Below, piece by piece: positions 43,559 through 53,130 of a stretch of DNA of 64,000 bases (its first letter is position 1; the number at the start of each line of letters is the position of its first letter). The notes under the pieces were generated by a model, which ran no database searches, was not told the DNA's origin, and saw only the letters and a list, made by a program, of their open reading frames with translations. Position numbers and translations under genes: made by a program. This stretch comes from Brevibacterium picturae (lineage in GTDB: Bacteria > Actinomycetota > Actinomycetes > Actinomycetales > Brevibacteriaceae), in the NCBI RefSeq assembly GCF_900105045.1, contig NZ_LT629739.1:3720001-3784000 (forward strand). Direction: 5' to 3'.

Positions 43559-44601
43559 CGCCAACCGCGAATGCAGCATCACCGGTCGATCGCCGTGCGC
43601 CTGAGAAATCGGGGGCACCGATCGACTGTGTGCTGTTCGACCTCGACGGGGTTGTCTACCACGGTCCCGACCCCATCTCCGGAGCAGTCGAGGGCATCGC
43701 TTGGCTTCACGAGCAGTCCATCCCGGTCAACTATGTCACGAACAATGCCACCCGCACCGCCGAGGTGGTCGCCGACCACATCTCGACGCTGGGAATCCGC
43801 ACGACACCGGCCGAGGTGACCACCTCGGCGCAGGTGCTGGCCGGGCAGCTGGCAGCGAAATTCGGAACTGGCGCTCCCATCTACCTCGTGGGCACAACCG
43901 GCCTGGCAACCGCGCTGACCACCGCAGGCCTGACCGTCACGGGCACCCTCGACGATGAGCCCGTCGCCATCGCCCAGGGCCTCGACCCAGACATCGACTA
44001 CACGACGATCGTGGCCGCCTGCGAGGCAATCGAATCCGGGCTCGAATGGTGGGCCACCAACCCCGACTATTCGATGGTCGGACCCAGAAGCCGGGTCCCG
44101 GGCAATGGGGCATTCATCGACATGCTCTCCCGACTCACCGGCGTCCAGCCGACCATCGTCGGCAAACCCTCTCCACACATGATGGATTTCGCGGCGCACA
44201 GGATCGGCGCGAAACGCCCCCTCATGATCGGAGATCGTCTCGACACGGATATCGAAGGCGGCAATGCCGCGGGGTTCGAAACCGCCCTCGTCCTCACCGG
44301 CGTCCACGACATTCATGATGCACTCACAGCGCGCCCGGGACTGCGTCCCACCTCCATCCTGCCCAGCCTGCGCAGTCTGCCGACGCTCATCGCCGACAGC
44401 GCTCAGCCTGCCCCGGGACCGAGCGCCGAAGACGCGTCGGGAACGGCTGCCTGCCGGATCGTCGATGGAGAGCTGCACCTGGACGAACCTGCCCGAACCG
44501 AGGTCTCAACGGTCGAGAACGCACTCCGATTAGCATGGGAGGCGATGGACCGCGGCGAGGACGTGGCTCCAGGGAATCTGCCACGGAGGATCCATGACTG
44601 A
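43555..44601 (+). CDS. HAD-superfamily IIA hydrolase (phosphatase)
   Basis: 348 residues; NagD/PGP-like phosphatase. The nucleophile motif CVLFDLDGVVYHG is near residue 22, VNYVTNNATRT near 59 is motif II, and GKPSPHMMDFAAHRIG with LMIGDRLDTDIEGGNAAGFE carries the lysine and acidic residues of motifs III and IV. A C-terminal tail of about 90 residues beyond the fold is Pro/Ala-rich. Substrate unknown; sugar phosphates or phosphoglycolate are possible. Equivalent to Rv1692 by position. GTGA overlap with the TPR gene. Confidence 0.88.
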   Translation: MTPTANAASPVDRRAPEKSGAPIDCVLFDLDGVVYHGPDPISGAVEGIAWLHEQSIPVNYVTNNATRTAEVVADHISTLGIRTTPAEVTTSAQVLAGQLAAKFGTGAPIYLVGTTGLATALTTAGLTVTGTLDDEPVAIAQGLDPDIDYTTIVAACEAIESGLEWWATNPDYSMVGPRSRVPGNGAFIDMLSRLTGVQPTIVGKPSPHMMDFAAHRIGAKRPLMIGDRLDTDIEGGNAAGFETALVLTGVHDIHDALTARPGLRPTSILPSLRSLPTLIADSAQPAPGPSAEDASGTAACRIVDGELHLDEPARTEVSTVENALRLAWEAMDRGEDVAPGNLPRRIHD

Positions 44602-44815
44602 ACCGACGCACGAACCACAGCAGCCCGCATCGCCGAACCAGCCTGCTGCGCCGAACAGGCCGACAGTCCCCACGCCGGCCTCGGTCAACGGTGATGTGCC
44701 CGTCGACAGCTGGCGTCGCGACCTCGACCAGATCGGCGAAGCACCAAGCGCCGAACGACACGGACTGCTGTCCACCCTGCTCGACGACCTCGACTCACAG
44801 GTGAGTTCATTGTGA
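44594..44815 (+). CDS. Small conserved-position hypothetical protein
   Basis: 73 residues: a Pro/Asn-rich disordered first half, then SWRRDLDQIGEAPSAERHGL and a short acidic helix ending in DDLDSQVSSL. A small gene sits here, between the HAD phosphatase and tlyA, in mycobacteria too. It overlaps both neighbours by 4-8 bp, which supports translation. Function unknown. Confidence 0.65.
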   Translation: MTEPTHEPQQPASPNQPAAPNRPTVPTPASVNGDVPVDSWRRDLDQIGEAPSAERHGLLSTLLDDLDSQVSSL

Positions 44816-45615
44816 GCCGACTCGACCGCGAACTGGTCGAACGGGAACTGATCACGACACGGTCCCGTGCGGCACGAGAGATCGCCGCCGGACGCGTCAG
44901 CGTCAACGGCAGAGTCGTATCCAAGCCCGCGCAGGATGTGACCGACGCCGATGAGCTCGCGGTCACCGAACCCGACCCCTGGGTGGCGCGCAGCGCACAC
45001 AAGCTCCTCGGCGCCCTCGAAGCCTTCTCAATCGACGACTTCACAGGCAGGACCGCGCTCGACGCCGGTGCCTCCACCGGCGGCTTCACCCAAGTCCTCC
45101 TGCACCGAGGCGCACAGGAGGTGTGGGCCGTCGACGTCGGACACGACCAATTCGATGCCGGACTCCGCGACGACCCGCGAGTCCGTGTCCGCGAAGGCCT
45201 CAACCTCCGCGAACTCGACCACTCCGACGTGCCCCAGGTCGACGTGGTCGTCGCTGATGTGTCATTCATCTCCCTGCGCCTGCTGTTGGCCCCACTGCTG
45301 GCAGCGACATTGCCCACCGGGGAACTGCTGCTCATGGTCAAACCCCAATTCGAACTCGCCCGCGGCGCACTGGACAAACACGGCGTCGTGACGAGCGTGA
45401 GCAACCGACGCCGCGCCCTTGACTCCGTCCTCGCCGGCATCGCCGAACACGGGGCTTCCGTGATCGACATCGCGGCCTCCGTTCTCCCGGGACCAAGCGG
45501 GAACCGGGAGTATTTCCTGCGTGTTCGACCAGAGAAAACCCGCACCGAGTCCGATAGGCTCAACGAGGCGAACATCGCAGCCCATCTGGACCTGATCATG
45601 AGAGGAGAGCCGTGA
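44812..45615 (+). CDS. tlyA: TlyA family rRNA (cytidine-2'-O)-methyltransferase
   Basis: 267 residues. An S4 RNA-binding domain opens the protein (ITTRSRAAREIAAGRVSVNG), followed by an FtsJ-type methyltransferase: DAGASTGGFTQVLLHRGA near residue 83 binds S-adenosylmethionine, DVVVADVSFISLRLLL near 143 and MVKPQFELARG near 178 are conserved. Mycobacterial TlyA 2'-O-methylates C1409 in 16S and C1920 in 23S rRNA and confers capreomycin sensitivity (family knowledge). GTGA overlaps with both neighbours. Confidence 0.93.
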   Translation: MSRLDRELVERELITTRSRAAREIAAGRVSVNGRVVSKPAQDVTDADELAVTEPDPWVARSAHKLLGALEAFSIDDFTGRTALDAGASTGGFTQVLLHRGAQEVWAVDVGHDQFDAGLRDDPRVRVREGLNLRELDHSDVPQVDVVVADVSFISLRLLLAPLLAATLPTGELLLMVKPQFELARGALDKHGVVTSVSNRRRALDSVLAGIAEHGASVIDIAASVLPGPSGNREYFLRVRPEKTRTESDRLNEANIAAHLDLIMRGEP

Positions 45616-46553
45616 GCCGACACATCATGGTGCTGCTGCATCCCCAGCGCGAGGAATCAGCAGTGGCCGCAGTGAGCGTGTGGAAGGCGCTCCTCGACGA
45701 CGGAATCACCCCGGTCGTCCTCGACGAAGAGGTCCTCGACTTCGCCGCACGCAGTTCCCACGCCGACGTGCAGCAGGAGCTGCTCAGCCGCTGCGAGGTC
45801 ATCGACCCGGCGCAGCTCGCGAGTTGGAAGACCAGATGCGAACTCGTCATCGTCTTAGGCGGCGACGGCACGATCCTGCGGGCGGCCGAACGCTTCCACG
45901 GTTCCGGGGTCCCCCTCATGGGCGTCAACCTCGGCCATGTGGGATTCCTCGCCGAAAGCGAACGCGAAGACCTCGCCGAGGCGGTCCATCGCGCCTCCCA
46001 ACGCGACTACCTGGTCGAGGAACGCCTCGCCCTCGACGTGACCGTGTGGCACGAAGGTGAGGCCATCTACAACGCCTGGGCCCTCAACGAAGCCACAATC
46101 GAGAAGACGTCCAAGGCACGCATGATCGACGTCGTCCTCGGCGTCGACGCCCGACCGGTGTCCTCATTCGGCTGCGACGGAGTCATCCTGGCGACACCGA
46201 CCGGGTCGACCGCCTACGCATTCTCCGCCGGCGGCCCCATCGTCTGGCCCGAGGTCGAAGCACTGCTGCTCATCCCCATCTCGGCCCACGCCCTGTTCAC
46301 CGAACCTCTCGTGGTCAACCCGAACTCCCGCCTCGGCGTCGAGATCTCCCCACGCAACCCCGACTTCTCCGCGGTCCTGTGGTGTGACGGCCGCAGAGCC
46401 CTGGAACTGCCCGCCGGGGCACGGATCGAAGCGAAACGGTCACAGTCCCCGATCAAACTGGCCCGGCTGCACACCGGACCCTTCACCGATCGATTGGTGG
46501 CGAAATTCCGACTGCCCGTCTCCGGCTGGCGGGGACCGATCGAGGAGGCGTAG
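45612..46553 (+). CDS. nadK: NAD kinase
   Basis: 313 residues; makes NADP+ from NAD+ using ATP or polyphosphate. The GGDGTILRAAE motif is near residue 86, MGVNLGHVGFLAE near 104, NEATIEK near 156, and GCDGVILATPTGSTAYAFSA near 186. All are intact. GTG 45612 overlaps the tlyA stop; the stop abuts the recN ATG. Confidence 0.95.
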   Translation: MSRHIMVLLHPQREESAVAAVSVWKALLDDGITPVVLDEEVLDFAARSSHADVQQELLSRCEVIDPAQLASWKTRCELVIVLGGDGTILRAAERFHGSGVPLMGVNLGHVGFLAESEREDLAEAVHRASQRDYLVEERLALDVTVWHEGEAIYNAWALNEATIEKTSKARMIDVVLGVDARPVSSFGCDGVILATPTGSTAYAFSAGGPIVWPEVEALLLIPISAHALFTEPLVVNPNSRLGVEISPRNPDFSAVLWCDGRRALELPAGARIEAKRSQSPIKLARLHTGPFTDRLVAKFRLPVSGWRGPIEEA

Positions 46554-48257
46554 ATGATTTCCGAACTGCGAATCTCCCACCTCGGCGTGATCGCCGAAGC
46601 AGAGGTCGAACTCTCCACCGGCTTCACCGTCGTCACGGGTGAGACCGGTGCCGGCAAGACGATGTTCGTCTCAGCACTGAGCCTGCTCATGGGCCGCAAG
46701 GTCGGTGCAGGCGTGGTCCGCAAGGGAGCCGAGAAGGCTGAGGTCGAAGGCATCTTCTCCGCCGTCACCGACTCCGTGCGCTCCCGCATCGAAGAGGCCG
46801 GCGGCAGCGCCGAGGACGAAGCGATCATCTCCCGCACCGTGGCCCAGAAGGGTCGGGCACGGGCCACCGCCGGTGGACGCACGGTCCCGATCTCCGTGCT
46901 CACCGAGATCTCCGATGAGCTCATCACTCTCCACGGCCAGTCCGAGCAGCTGCGCCTCAAGGGCCCCGCCCAGCAGAGGCTGCTCCTCGACAGCGCAGGC
47001 GGACCCGAACTCGAAGCGGTGGCCGCAACGTACCGGGCAGCATTTGAGAACTGGCGCGAAACTGAGACCCGAGTCGCCCGGATCAAGGACAGCACAGCGG
47101 CCAGGCGGGAGAGGATCCTGTGGCTGAACGGCTGTCTGGAAGCCATCGACAAGGTCCGCCCGGTTTCGGGTGAAGACGAGGCGCTGACCGCACAGGCCGC
47201 GAAACTCGGCGCCGCGGCAGAGATCACTCAGGCCGTCGGCAGCGCCCACGACCTCCTCCTCGGCGGCGAACTCGACGATGCCGGCGCGGCCGTCGACCAC
47301 GTGCACCAGGCGATCAGCGCCCTGTCCGACGTCGATTCCGCGGACCCGGAACTGGCCAGGATCAAAGCCGCCCTCAACGACGCGGTCCTGCGCCTGTCCG
47401 ATTCGGCCGCGGAACTCAGCTCCTATCTGACCGGATTCGACGAGCTGGGGGAGACCTCGCTCGAGGAGACCGAAGCACGCAGGGCCGAACTCGGATCCCT
47501 GGCACCCTACGGGCAGGATGTGGCCGAAGTCCTCGACTTCGAGACCCGATCCGCTCAGGAACTGGCCGAGCTCGAAGCCGAGGACCGCGACTTGGGACAG
47601 CTCGATGCCGAACTCGAGGAAGCACACAGCGCAATGGACGCGGCCGGCCGTGCCCTGACCGAGATCAGAACCGCCACCGCAGCATCCTTCTCCCGCGCCG
47701 TCAGCGCCGAGCTGGCGGCCCTGTCGATGCCGAAAGCCCAGGTGACGTTCGAAATCACCGAACGAGAGCCCGCGTCCCACGGCTGCGACGATGTCCGCCT
47801 CACCTTCGCCCCGCACGATTCCTCGGCCGGCGACGACATCGGCAAGATCGCCAGCGGCGGTGAACTCTCGCGAGTGATGCTCGCCATCGAAGTCGTCCGC
47901 GCAGCAGGGGAGGCCATCCCCACCTATGTCTTCGATGAGGTCGATGCCGGGGTCGGCGGCAAGGCCGCTGTCGAGATCGGACGACGGCTGGCGAAACTGG
48001 CCCAGAACGCCCAAGTCATCGTCGTCACCCACCTGCCCCAGGTCGCAGCCTGGGCGGACACTCACGTCACCATCGTCAAGGACGATGACGCCGAGACCGT
48101 GAAGTCCGGCGTCAGAGAACTCAGCGAGGACGAACGGGTCGGTGAACTCTCACGGATGTTGGCCGGAATGGAGGACTCCTCCTCGGCGAGGGCCCATGCG
48201 GCCGAACTCCTGGACTCAGCGCGGCAGGTCAAGACCGGCCAGGCGGCGCTGACATGA
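46554..48257 (+). CDS. recN: DNA repair protein RecN
   Basis: 567-residue SMC-like ATPase acting in double-strand break repair. Walker A VVTGETGAGKTMFVSALSLL is near residue 26, a central coiled coil runs about 150-390, the ABC signature KIASGGELSRVMLAIE is near 431, and Walker B YVFDEVDAGVGG near 457. HGQSEQLRLKGPAQQRLLLD is the RecN-specific segment near 124. Starts directly after the nadK stop. Confidence 0.95.
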   Translation: MISELRISHLGVIAEAEVELSTGFTVVTGETGAGKTMFVSALSLLMGRKVGAGVVRKGAEKAEVEGIFSAVTDSVRSRIEEAGGSAEDEAIISRTVAQKGRARATAGGRTVPISVLTEISDELITLHGQSEQLRLKGPAQQRLLLDSAGGPELEAVAATYRAAFENWRETETRVARIKDSTAARRERILWLNGCLEAIDKVRPVSGEDEALTAQAAKLGAAAEITQAVGSAHDLLLGGELDDAGAAVDHVHQAISALSDVDSADPELARIKAALNDAVLRLSDSAAELSSYLTGFDELGETSLEETEARRAELGSLAPYGQDVAEVLDFETRSAQELAELEAEDRDLGQLDAELEEAHSAMDAAGRALTEIRTATAASFSRAVSAELAALSMPKAQVTFEITEREPASHGCDDVRLTFAPHDSSAGDDIGKIASGGELSRVMLAIEVVRAAGEAIPTYVFDEVDAGVGGKAAVEIGRRLAKLAQNAQVIVVTHLPQVAAWADTHVTIVKDDDAETVKSGVRELSEDERVGELSRMLAGMEDSSSARAHAAELLDSARQVKTGQAALT

Positions 48258-48272
48258 GACAATGGGCGCACC

Positions 48273-49511
48273 ATGAAATCGCGTAGAACTCGGGAGAAGC
48301 CCACAGTCCCGGCCCGGTCCGGCCCGGCTCCTGCCCGACTCGATCGGCGGACGAAAGACCTCACGAAACGTTTGAACGCCGGCGACATCGCGGTCATCAA
48401 ACATGCCGACATCGACCGGATCTCCGCCGAGGCGCTGGTTGCCTGCAAACCTGTCGCCGTCATCAACGCGGACAAGTCGATCTCCGGGCGGTACCCCAAT
48501 CTGGGGCCGGGGATCATCGTCGAGGCCGGAATCCCCCTCCTCGACGCCACCGGCCCAGAGATCTTCGACTTAGTCGACGAGAACGCCCAGATCAGCATCA
48601 CCGATGACACGGTGTTCCTCGACGAGGAGGAGATCGCCACCGGCATCGTCCAGACCCAGGAGACCATCGGGGAGGACATGCACGAAGCCGAAGCCGGAAT
48701 GAACTCCGTGCTCGTGGACTTCGTCGACAACACGATCGAATACATCCGCAAGGACTCCGACCTGCTCTCGGCCGAACTCGTCGTCCCCGAGGTGGCCACG
48801 AAGTTCGAGGGCCGCCATGCCCTCATCGTCGTCCGCGGCTACCACTACAAAGAGGACCTCGCGATCCTCGGCTCCTACATCAGGGAGTACCGTCCCCTCC
48901 TCGTCGGAGTCGACGGCGGCGCCGACGCCATCCTCGAAGCCGGATACAAGCCCGACATGATCGTCGGGGATATGGACTCGGTGTCCGACACCGCGCTGAC
49001 CTCCGGGGCCGAGATCGTCGTCCACGCCTACCGGGACGGAAACGCACCCGGAACCGAACGCGTCCATTCCCTCGGCGTCGACTGCGTCGCCTTCGCCGCC
49101 TCGGGCACGAGCGAGGACATCGCGATGCTGCTGGCCGATGACAAGGGCGCAAACCTGATCGTGGCCGTGGGCACACACGACACCGTGATGGAGTTCCTCG
49201 ACAAGGGGCGCAAGGGCATGGCCTCGACATTCATCACGCGCCTGCGGGTGGGTTCGAAGCTCATCGACGCCAAGGGCGTCTCCCTGCTCTACCGACAGCG
49301 GATCTCCAGCCTGCAGCTGTCCGTCCTGATCATCGCCGGCCTCGTCGCACTCGGGGTGGCCCTGTTCGCGACCGCTGCCGGGCAGACCCTCATCGGACTC
49401 ATCGGAGCCCAACTTGACGGGGTCTTCGGATGGATCGGCTCTCTGTTCGGCGGCGACCCTGCTGCAACTTCAGAATCCGCCAGCCTCATTCAAGGACTGA
49501 CCAGTGATTGA
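48273..49511 (+). CDS. steA: SteA-like cytokinetic ring protein
   Basis: 412 residues. Matches the SteA/Rv1697 family: an N-terminal DLTKRLNAGDIAVIKHADID and ISGRYPNLGPGIIVEAGIPLLD, a central domain resembling thiamine pyrophosphokinase (VDGGADAILEAGYKPDMIVG), and a C-terminal membrane helix LSVLIIAGLVALGVALFATA near residue 352. In Corynebacterium the SteA/SteB pair localises to the division ring. No clear ribosome site precedes ATG 48273, 15 bp after recN. Overlaps the SteB-like gene by 8 bp. Confidence 0.88.
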   Translation: MKSRRTREKPTVPARSGPAPARLDRRTKDLTKRLNAGDIAVIKHADIDRISAEALVACKPVAVINADKSISGRYPNLGPGIIVEAGIPLLDATGPEIFDLVDENAQISITDDTVFLDEEEIATGIVQTQETIGEDMHEAEAGMNSVLVDFVDNTIEYIRKDSDLLSAELVVPEVATKFEGRHALIVVRGYHYKEDLAILGSYIREYRPLLVGVDGGADAILEAGYKPDMIVGDMDSVSDTALTSGAEIVVHAYRDGNAPGTERVHSLGVDCVAFAASGTSEDIAMLLADDKGANLIVAVGTHDTVMEFLDKGRKGMASTFITRLRVGSKLIDAKGVSLLYRQRISSLQLSVLIIAGLVALGVALFATAAGQTLIGLIGAQLDGVFGWIGSLFGGDPAATSESASLIQGLTSD

Positions 49512-50466
49512 TTTCCGCTACCATCTTGTCTCCCTCGTCTCGGTGTTCCTCGCCCTGGCGGTGGGAATCGTCCTGGGCGCGGGACCGCTGAAGGAACCGA
49601 TCGGCGAGTCCCTGCAGAGCCAGGTCGACGCACTGCGTGCGGACCGCGACGACCTGCGCACGAAGATCGATGCGGCCAACGGCAATATCGACAAGCAGAA
49701 CGACTTCGTGACCTCTGCAGCGCCCGAGCTCATCGGCGATACGCTCAAGGGTGAGAACGTCAGCATCATCGGCGCTCCGCAGGCCGACCCCGAGCAGGTC
49801 GAAGAGGTCACCAATCGGATCAAGGAAGCCGGCGGCACGATCGGCGGCGACGTCTCATTCGTCGACAACACTCTGTCACTGGCAGACTCCGCTGACTTCC
49901 TCGCGGGTCTGCGCGACATCGTGCCGAACCTGCCCAAGGATGATTCGACGGCACTGCGAGCCGCGCTTGTGATTGCGCTGACAGGCAACGCCTCGATGCT
50001 CGAAGACAGCAAGAACCGGAAAGCCGCGGTGAAGAAGTCGTCCGCTCTCTTCGACGCCTTCGTCGATGCGGGCCGACTGCGCACCGACACCGACCACAAC
50101 CCGACGCAGCTCTTCGTCGTCATCGACGATGAGAACTCGACGCTGGCCGAAGACACCGAGCCCAGCCCTGAAGCCACCGATGACAAGGCCAACCGCACTC
50201 TGATCACCGACTTCATCAATTCGCTGACCACGGAGTCGGAGTCCGTGGTCGTGGCCGGAGACGCCGGTTCGGCCCAGACCGGACTCGTGTCCATCCTCCG
50301 GACCGAGAAGTCACGGGCCAGCACCGTCGACGGACTCGGCTTAGGTGCTGGTGCGGTGATCACCGTCCGCGCCCTTGCCGCCGGCGAAGCCGGGACCCAC
50401 GGTCACTACGGCTTCGCCGACGATTCCGAACAGATCATGCCGGGCAAGCCGAAGGAGAAGGACTGA
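49504..50466 (+). CDS. SteB/MctB-like membrane protein (copper transporter family)
   Basis: 320 residues: one N-terminal membrane helix in FRYHLVSLVSVFLALAVGIV, then a coiled coil (about 35-75) and an extracytoplasmic domain. This is the family of Rv1698 (MctB), reported as an outer-membrane copper protein in mycobacteria, and of corynebacterial SteB, the partner of SteA. Position next to steA favours the division role (inference). GTG 49504 overlaps steA. Confidence 0.88.
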   Translation: MIDFRYHLVSLVSVFLALAVGIVLGAGPLKEPIGESLQSQVDALRADRDDLRTKIDAANGNIDKQNDFVTSAAPELIGDTLKGENVSIIGAPQADPEQVEEVTNRIKEAGGTIGGDVSFVDNTLSLADSADFLAGLRDIVPNLPKDDSTALRAALVIALTGNASMLEDSKNRKAAVKKSSALFDAFVDAGRLRTDTDHNPTQLFVVIDDENSTLAEDTEPSPEATDDKANRTLITDFINSLTTESESVVVAGDAGSAQTGLVSILRTEKSRASTVDGLGLGAGAVITVRALAAGEAGTHGHYGFADDSEQIMPGKPKEKD

Positions 50467-50467
50467 G

Positions 50468-51337
50468 ATGATCCGCTCACTCATCAGCTGCGCCGTCGCC
50501 GGTCTCCTGGGGTACACGGCCACCAGAGCAGTTCTGTCCTCGAAGCTGCGCGGACACAGGAAGGTCGTGCGCACGAACCATGCGGGACGTGAGGTCTCGC
50601 TCGTCGAAGGACCGGCTGTGTCTGCCGGACTGGTCGCCGGCAGCCTCCTCATCGAAGCACCACGCCAGCGCGCGGCGAGCCTGTTGGTGACCACCGTCTC
50701 CGGCAGCCTGGGGGCGGTCGATGACTTCTGCGAATCCGGTGACTCGAAGGGGCTGCGCGGACATCTCAGCGCCTTGGCCCATGGCCGGATCACGACCGGA
50801 GGGCTCAAGGTCATCGGAATCCCCGTTGCCTCGATCGCCGCTGCGACGATTCTGCGCACCGGCAGCCGCGGCCACGGACCGGTCCCCTCGAACGCGAAGT
50901 CTGGCGATCAGAACTGGCTGGGGTCCACGGTCGACGTCGTGGTCACCGGAGGAGTCATCGCCGGCACGGCGAACCTGTTCAATCTGCTCGACCTCCGCCC
51001 CGGGCGCGCACTCAAGGCGGGCCTGCTGACATTGGCATTCATGCCCCACCAGCACGGTCTGACCTGGACGCCCGGCGCGGCCATCGCCGGCAGCGCAGCC
51101 GCGGCCTGGCCGGATGACCTGGGCGGGGCCGTGATGCTCGGCGACACCGGCGCCAACGCTCTGGGTGCGGCACTGGGCACGATCCTGGCCGAGAACTCCA
51201 CGGGCAAGCAGCGCGCGGTTCTCCTGTCCGGTCTCGTCGGTCTCACGCTGCTGAGTGAGAAGGTCTCGTTCACCTCGATCATCGAATCCACTCCCGGACT
51301 GCGTGAGATCGACGCCTTCGGTCGCGAGGTCGTGTGA
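50468..51337 (+). CDS. MraY/WecA-superfamily-like membrane protein
   Basis: 289 residues with several hydrophobic helices. It keeps traces of polyprenyl-phosphate sugar-phosphate transferases: SLGAVDDFCE near residue 82, ANLFNLLDLRPGRALK near 173 where MraY has NxxNxxDGxDG, and MLGDTGANALGAALG near 222, like the MGDTGS motif. The DG pair is lost, so activity may be altered or absent. ATG 50468 sits just after the previous stop; the frame open from 50375 is rejected. Placed between steB and murJ it probably serves envelope synthesis. Confidence 0.7.
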   Translation: MIRSLISCAVAGLLGYTATRAVLSSKLRGHRKVVRTNHAGREVSLVEGPAVSAGLVAGSLLIEAPRQRAASLLVTTVSGSLGAVDDFCESGDSKGLRGHLSALAHGRITTGGLKVIGIPVASIAAATILRTGSRGHGPVPSNAKSGDQNWLGSTVDVVVTGGVIAGTANLFNLLDLRPGRALKAGLLTLAFMPHQHGLTWTPGAAIAGSAAAAWPDDLGGAVMLGDTGANALGAALGTILAENSTGKQRAVLLSGLVGLTLLSEKVSFTSIIESTPGLREIDAFGREVV

Positions 51338-53130
51338 ATAAGCTGGTTCGAGTCTTCGCCTCGGCGGCGCTGCTCGTCTCGGTCATCACCCTCTTCACCC
51401 GGCTCGTCGGATTCGCGAGGTGGTTGGTGTTCTCGCCGACTGTGGGCGCGGGCACCATCGGAACCGCCTACCAGTCGGCCAACCAGGTCCCCAACATCCT
51501 CTTCGAGGTCGTCGTCGGCGGCGCACTGGCCGGAGCTGTCATCCCGCTTCTGGCGATTCCCCTGGCACGCTCGGACAAGGAGACAGCAGGACAGATCGCC
51601 TCGGGACTGCTGACCTGGGCGGTGTCCGTGACGCTGCCGCTGAGCATCCTCCTCGCCGTCTTCGCCCATCCGATCGCGGGGCTGATCGTGAGGAAGGGTG
51701 CCGAAGGGCAGACGGCGACGGCGGCCTTCCTGCTCATGTTCTCCCCGCAGCTCGTCCTCTACGGCATCGGCGCCGTGCTCACCGGTGTGCTCCAGGCGCA
51801 CCGAAAATTCCTCTGGCCGGCCTTCGCGCCGCTGCTCTCCAGCCTCGTGGTCATCGGCTGCTACGTCGCCTACATGATGGTCGGCGGCACCGACGACACC
51901 TGGCAGTCCCACATCGAGTGGCTGGGCTGGGGCACCACGATCGGCGTCGCCGCTCTGGCCCTGCCGCTGGCCCTGCCGATGCGCTCGACCGGTCTGACAA
52001 TCTCACCCACATGGACCTTCCCGCCCGGTGTCGCCCACCGCGCGCTGCGTCTGGCTGGAGCCGGAATGGCCGCGCTGCTGGCTCAGCAGGCCGCGGTGCT
52101 GATGACGCTGAGATTGGCGAACTACTCCGGTGGCGAAGGCACCTACGTTCTGTTCAGCTACATCAACGCTGTCTATCTCCTGCCCTACGGAGTGCTGGCG
52201 ATCCCGATCGCCACGGTCATGTTCCCATCACTGTCCGGCTGGGTGGGACGAACCAATGACCCCGATTCGAGCCCCCAGGAGAGAGAATCCGCACGGGCGC
52301 GACTGCACCAGCTGACGGCGACCACCTCGGCGGTCATCGTCAGCATCGGTCTGCTGGGGGCAGTGATTCTCATCAGTGCCGCCGGGTCGCTGCAGACGTT
52401 CTTCACCGCCATCGACGCCGCCGACGGTCAGCCCGGGGTGCCGTTCGCCGCGATGAGCCAAGCGATCATGGTCATGGCACTTGCCGTACCCGGTTGGTCA
52501 TTCGTCGCCTGGGGGACGCGCGTCTTCTACGCCATGGAGCGCTCCCGGTACTCGGCCATGGCCACGACCGCCGGGTGGCTCCTCGTCATCGTCGGCATGG
52601 TGCTGGCAATTCTGGTCACGAATGCCAACGGTGACCCCGGTCTGACCCTCGTGGCCATCTGCTGCGGGTATGTCCTCGGCATGAGCGTCGCCGGACTGAC
52701 CCTGCTCATCTCGATGCGCAGAGTCCTGGGTGCCTCCGGCCTGCAGGGCATCGTTCGCCGGAGCCTGCTGTCGCTGGCGGCAGCCGCCGTGGCCTCGGCC
52801 GCCGGCGTCGTCGTCTCCCGGCTGCTCCTCGAGCCGCTCGGCACCGGCGCCGTAGGCTCCGTGATCAACGGCGTGGCCTCCGCGCTCGTCGGGATCATGG
52901 TCTTCCTCATCATCCTCGTCATCGATCGCAGCTACTTCGCCGAGGTGCGCAGTCTGCTCTCCTCTCGCCGAGGCGGCCCCGACCTCGCCGAACAGACCGA
53001 CCCGGTCGTCCAGCTCGACCCAGCCGCACACCCCAACCCTGCCGACCATGCGGCACGGCCTCACACCCCGACAGAGTCTCACACCCCGACAGAGTCTCAC
53101 ACCCCGACAGAGAATGAGGATGATCGATGA
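51334..53130 (+). CDS. murJ: MurJ/MviN-family lipid II flippase
   Basis: 598-residue membrane protein of the MOP exporter superfamily with about 14 helices. SAALLVSVITLFTRLVGFAR opens it, ANQVPNILFEVVVGGALAG near residue 49 and GIGAVLTGVLQAHRKFLWPA near 143 are MurJ signatures, and LLPYGVLAIPIATVMFPSLS near 283 is also typical. The C-terminal 65 residues are cytoplasmic and end in three copies of SHTPTE. GTG 51334 overlaps the preceding stop. It may be a second MurJ specialised for the adjacent polymer genes. Confidence 0.88.
   Translation: MNKLVRVFASAALLVSVITLFTRLVGFARWLVFSPTVGAGTIGTAYQSANQVPNILFEVVVGGALAGAVIPLLAIPLARSDKETAGQIASGLLTWAVSVTLPLSILLAVFAHPIAGLIVRKGAEGQTATAAFLLMFSPQLVLYGIGAVLTGVLQAHRKFLWPAFAPLLSSLVVIGCYVAYMMVGGTDDTWQSHIEWLGWGTTIGVAALALPLALPMRSTGLTISPTWTFPPGVAHRALRLAGAGMAALLAQQAAVLMTLRLANYSGGEGTYVLFSYINAVYLLPYGVLAIPIATVMFPSLSGWVGRTNDPDSSPQERESARARLHQLTATTSAVIVSIGLLGAVILISAAGSLQTFFTAIDAADGQPGVPFAAMSQAIMVMALAVPGWSFVAWGTRVFYAMERSRYSAMATTAGWLLVIVGMVLAILVTNANGDPGLTLVAICCGYVLGMSVAGLTLLISMRRVLGASGLQGIVRRSLLSLAAAAVASAAGVVVSRLLLEPLGTGAVGSVINGVASALVGIMVFLIILVIDRSYFAEVRSLLSSRRGGPDLAEQTDPVVQLDPAAHPNPADHAARPHTPTESHTPTESHTPTENEDDR
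53061..53112 (+). repeat. 18-bp tandem repeat in the 3' end of murJ
   Basis: TCACACCCCGACAGAGTC occurs at 53061 and 53079, with a third 16-bp copy at 53097. It encodes SHTPTE units at the MurJ tail and could vary in number by slippage. Confidence 0.9.

Noticed and set aside
53061-53112. CRISPR-like array
   Set aside because: Contiguous in-frame 18-bp repeats without spacers inside murJ.
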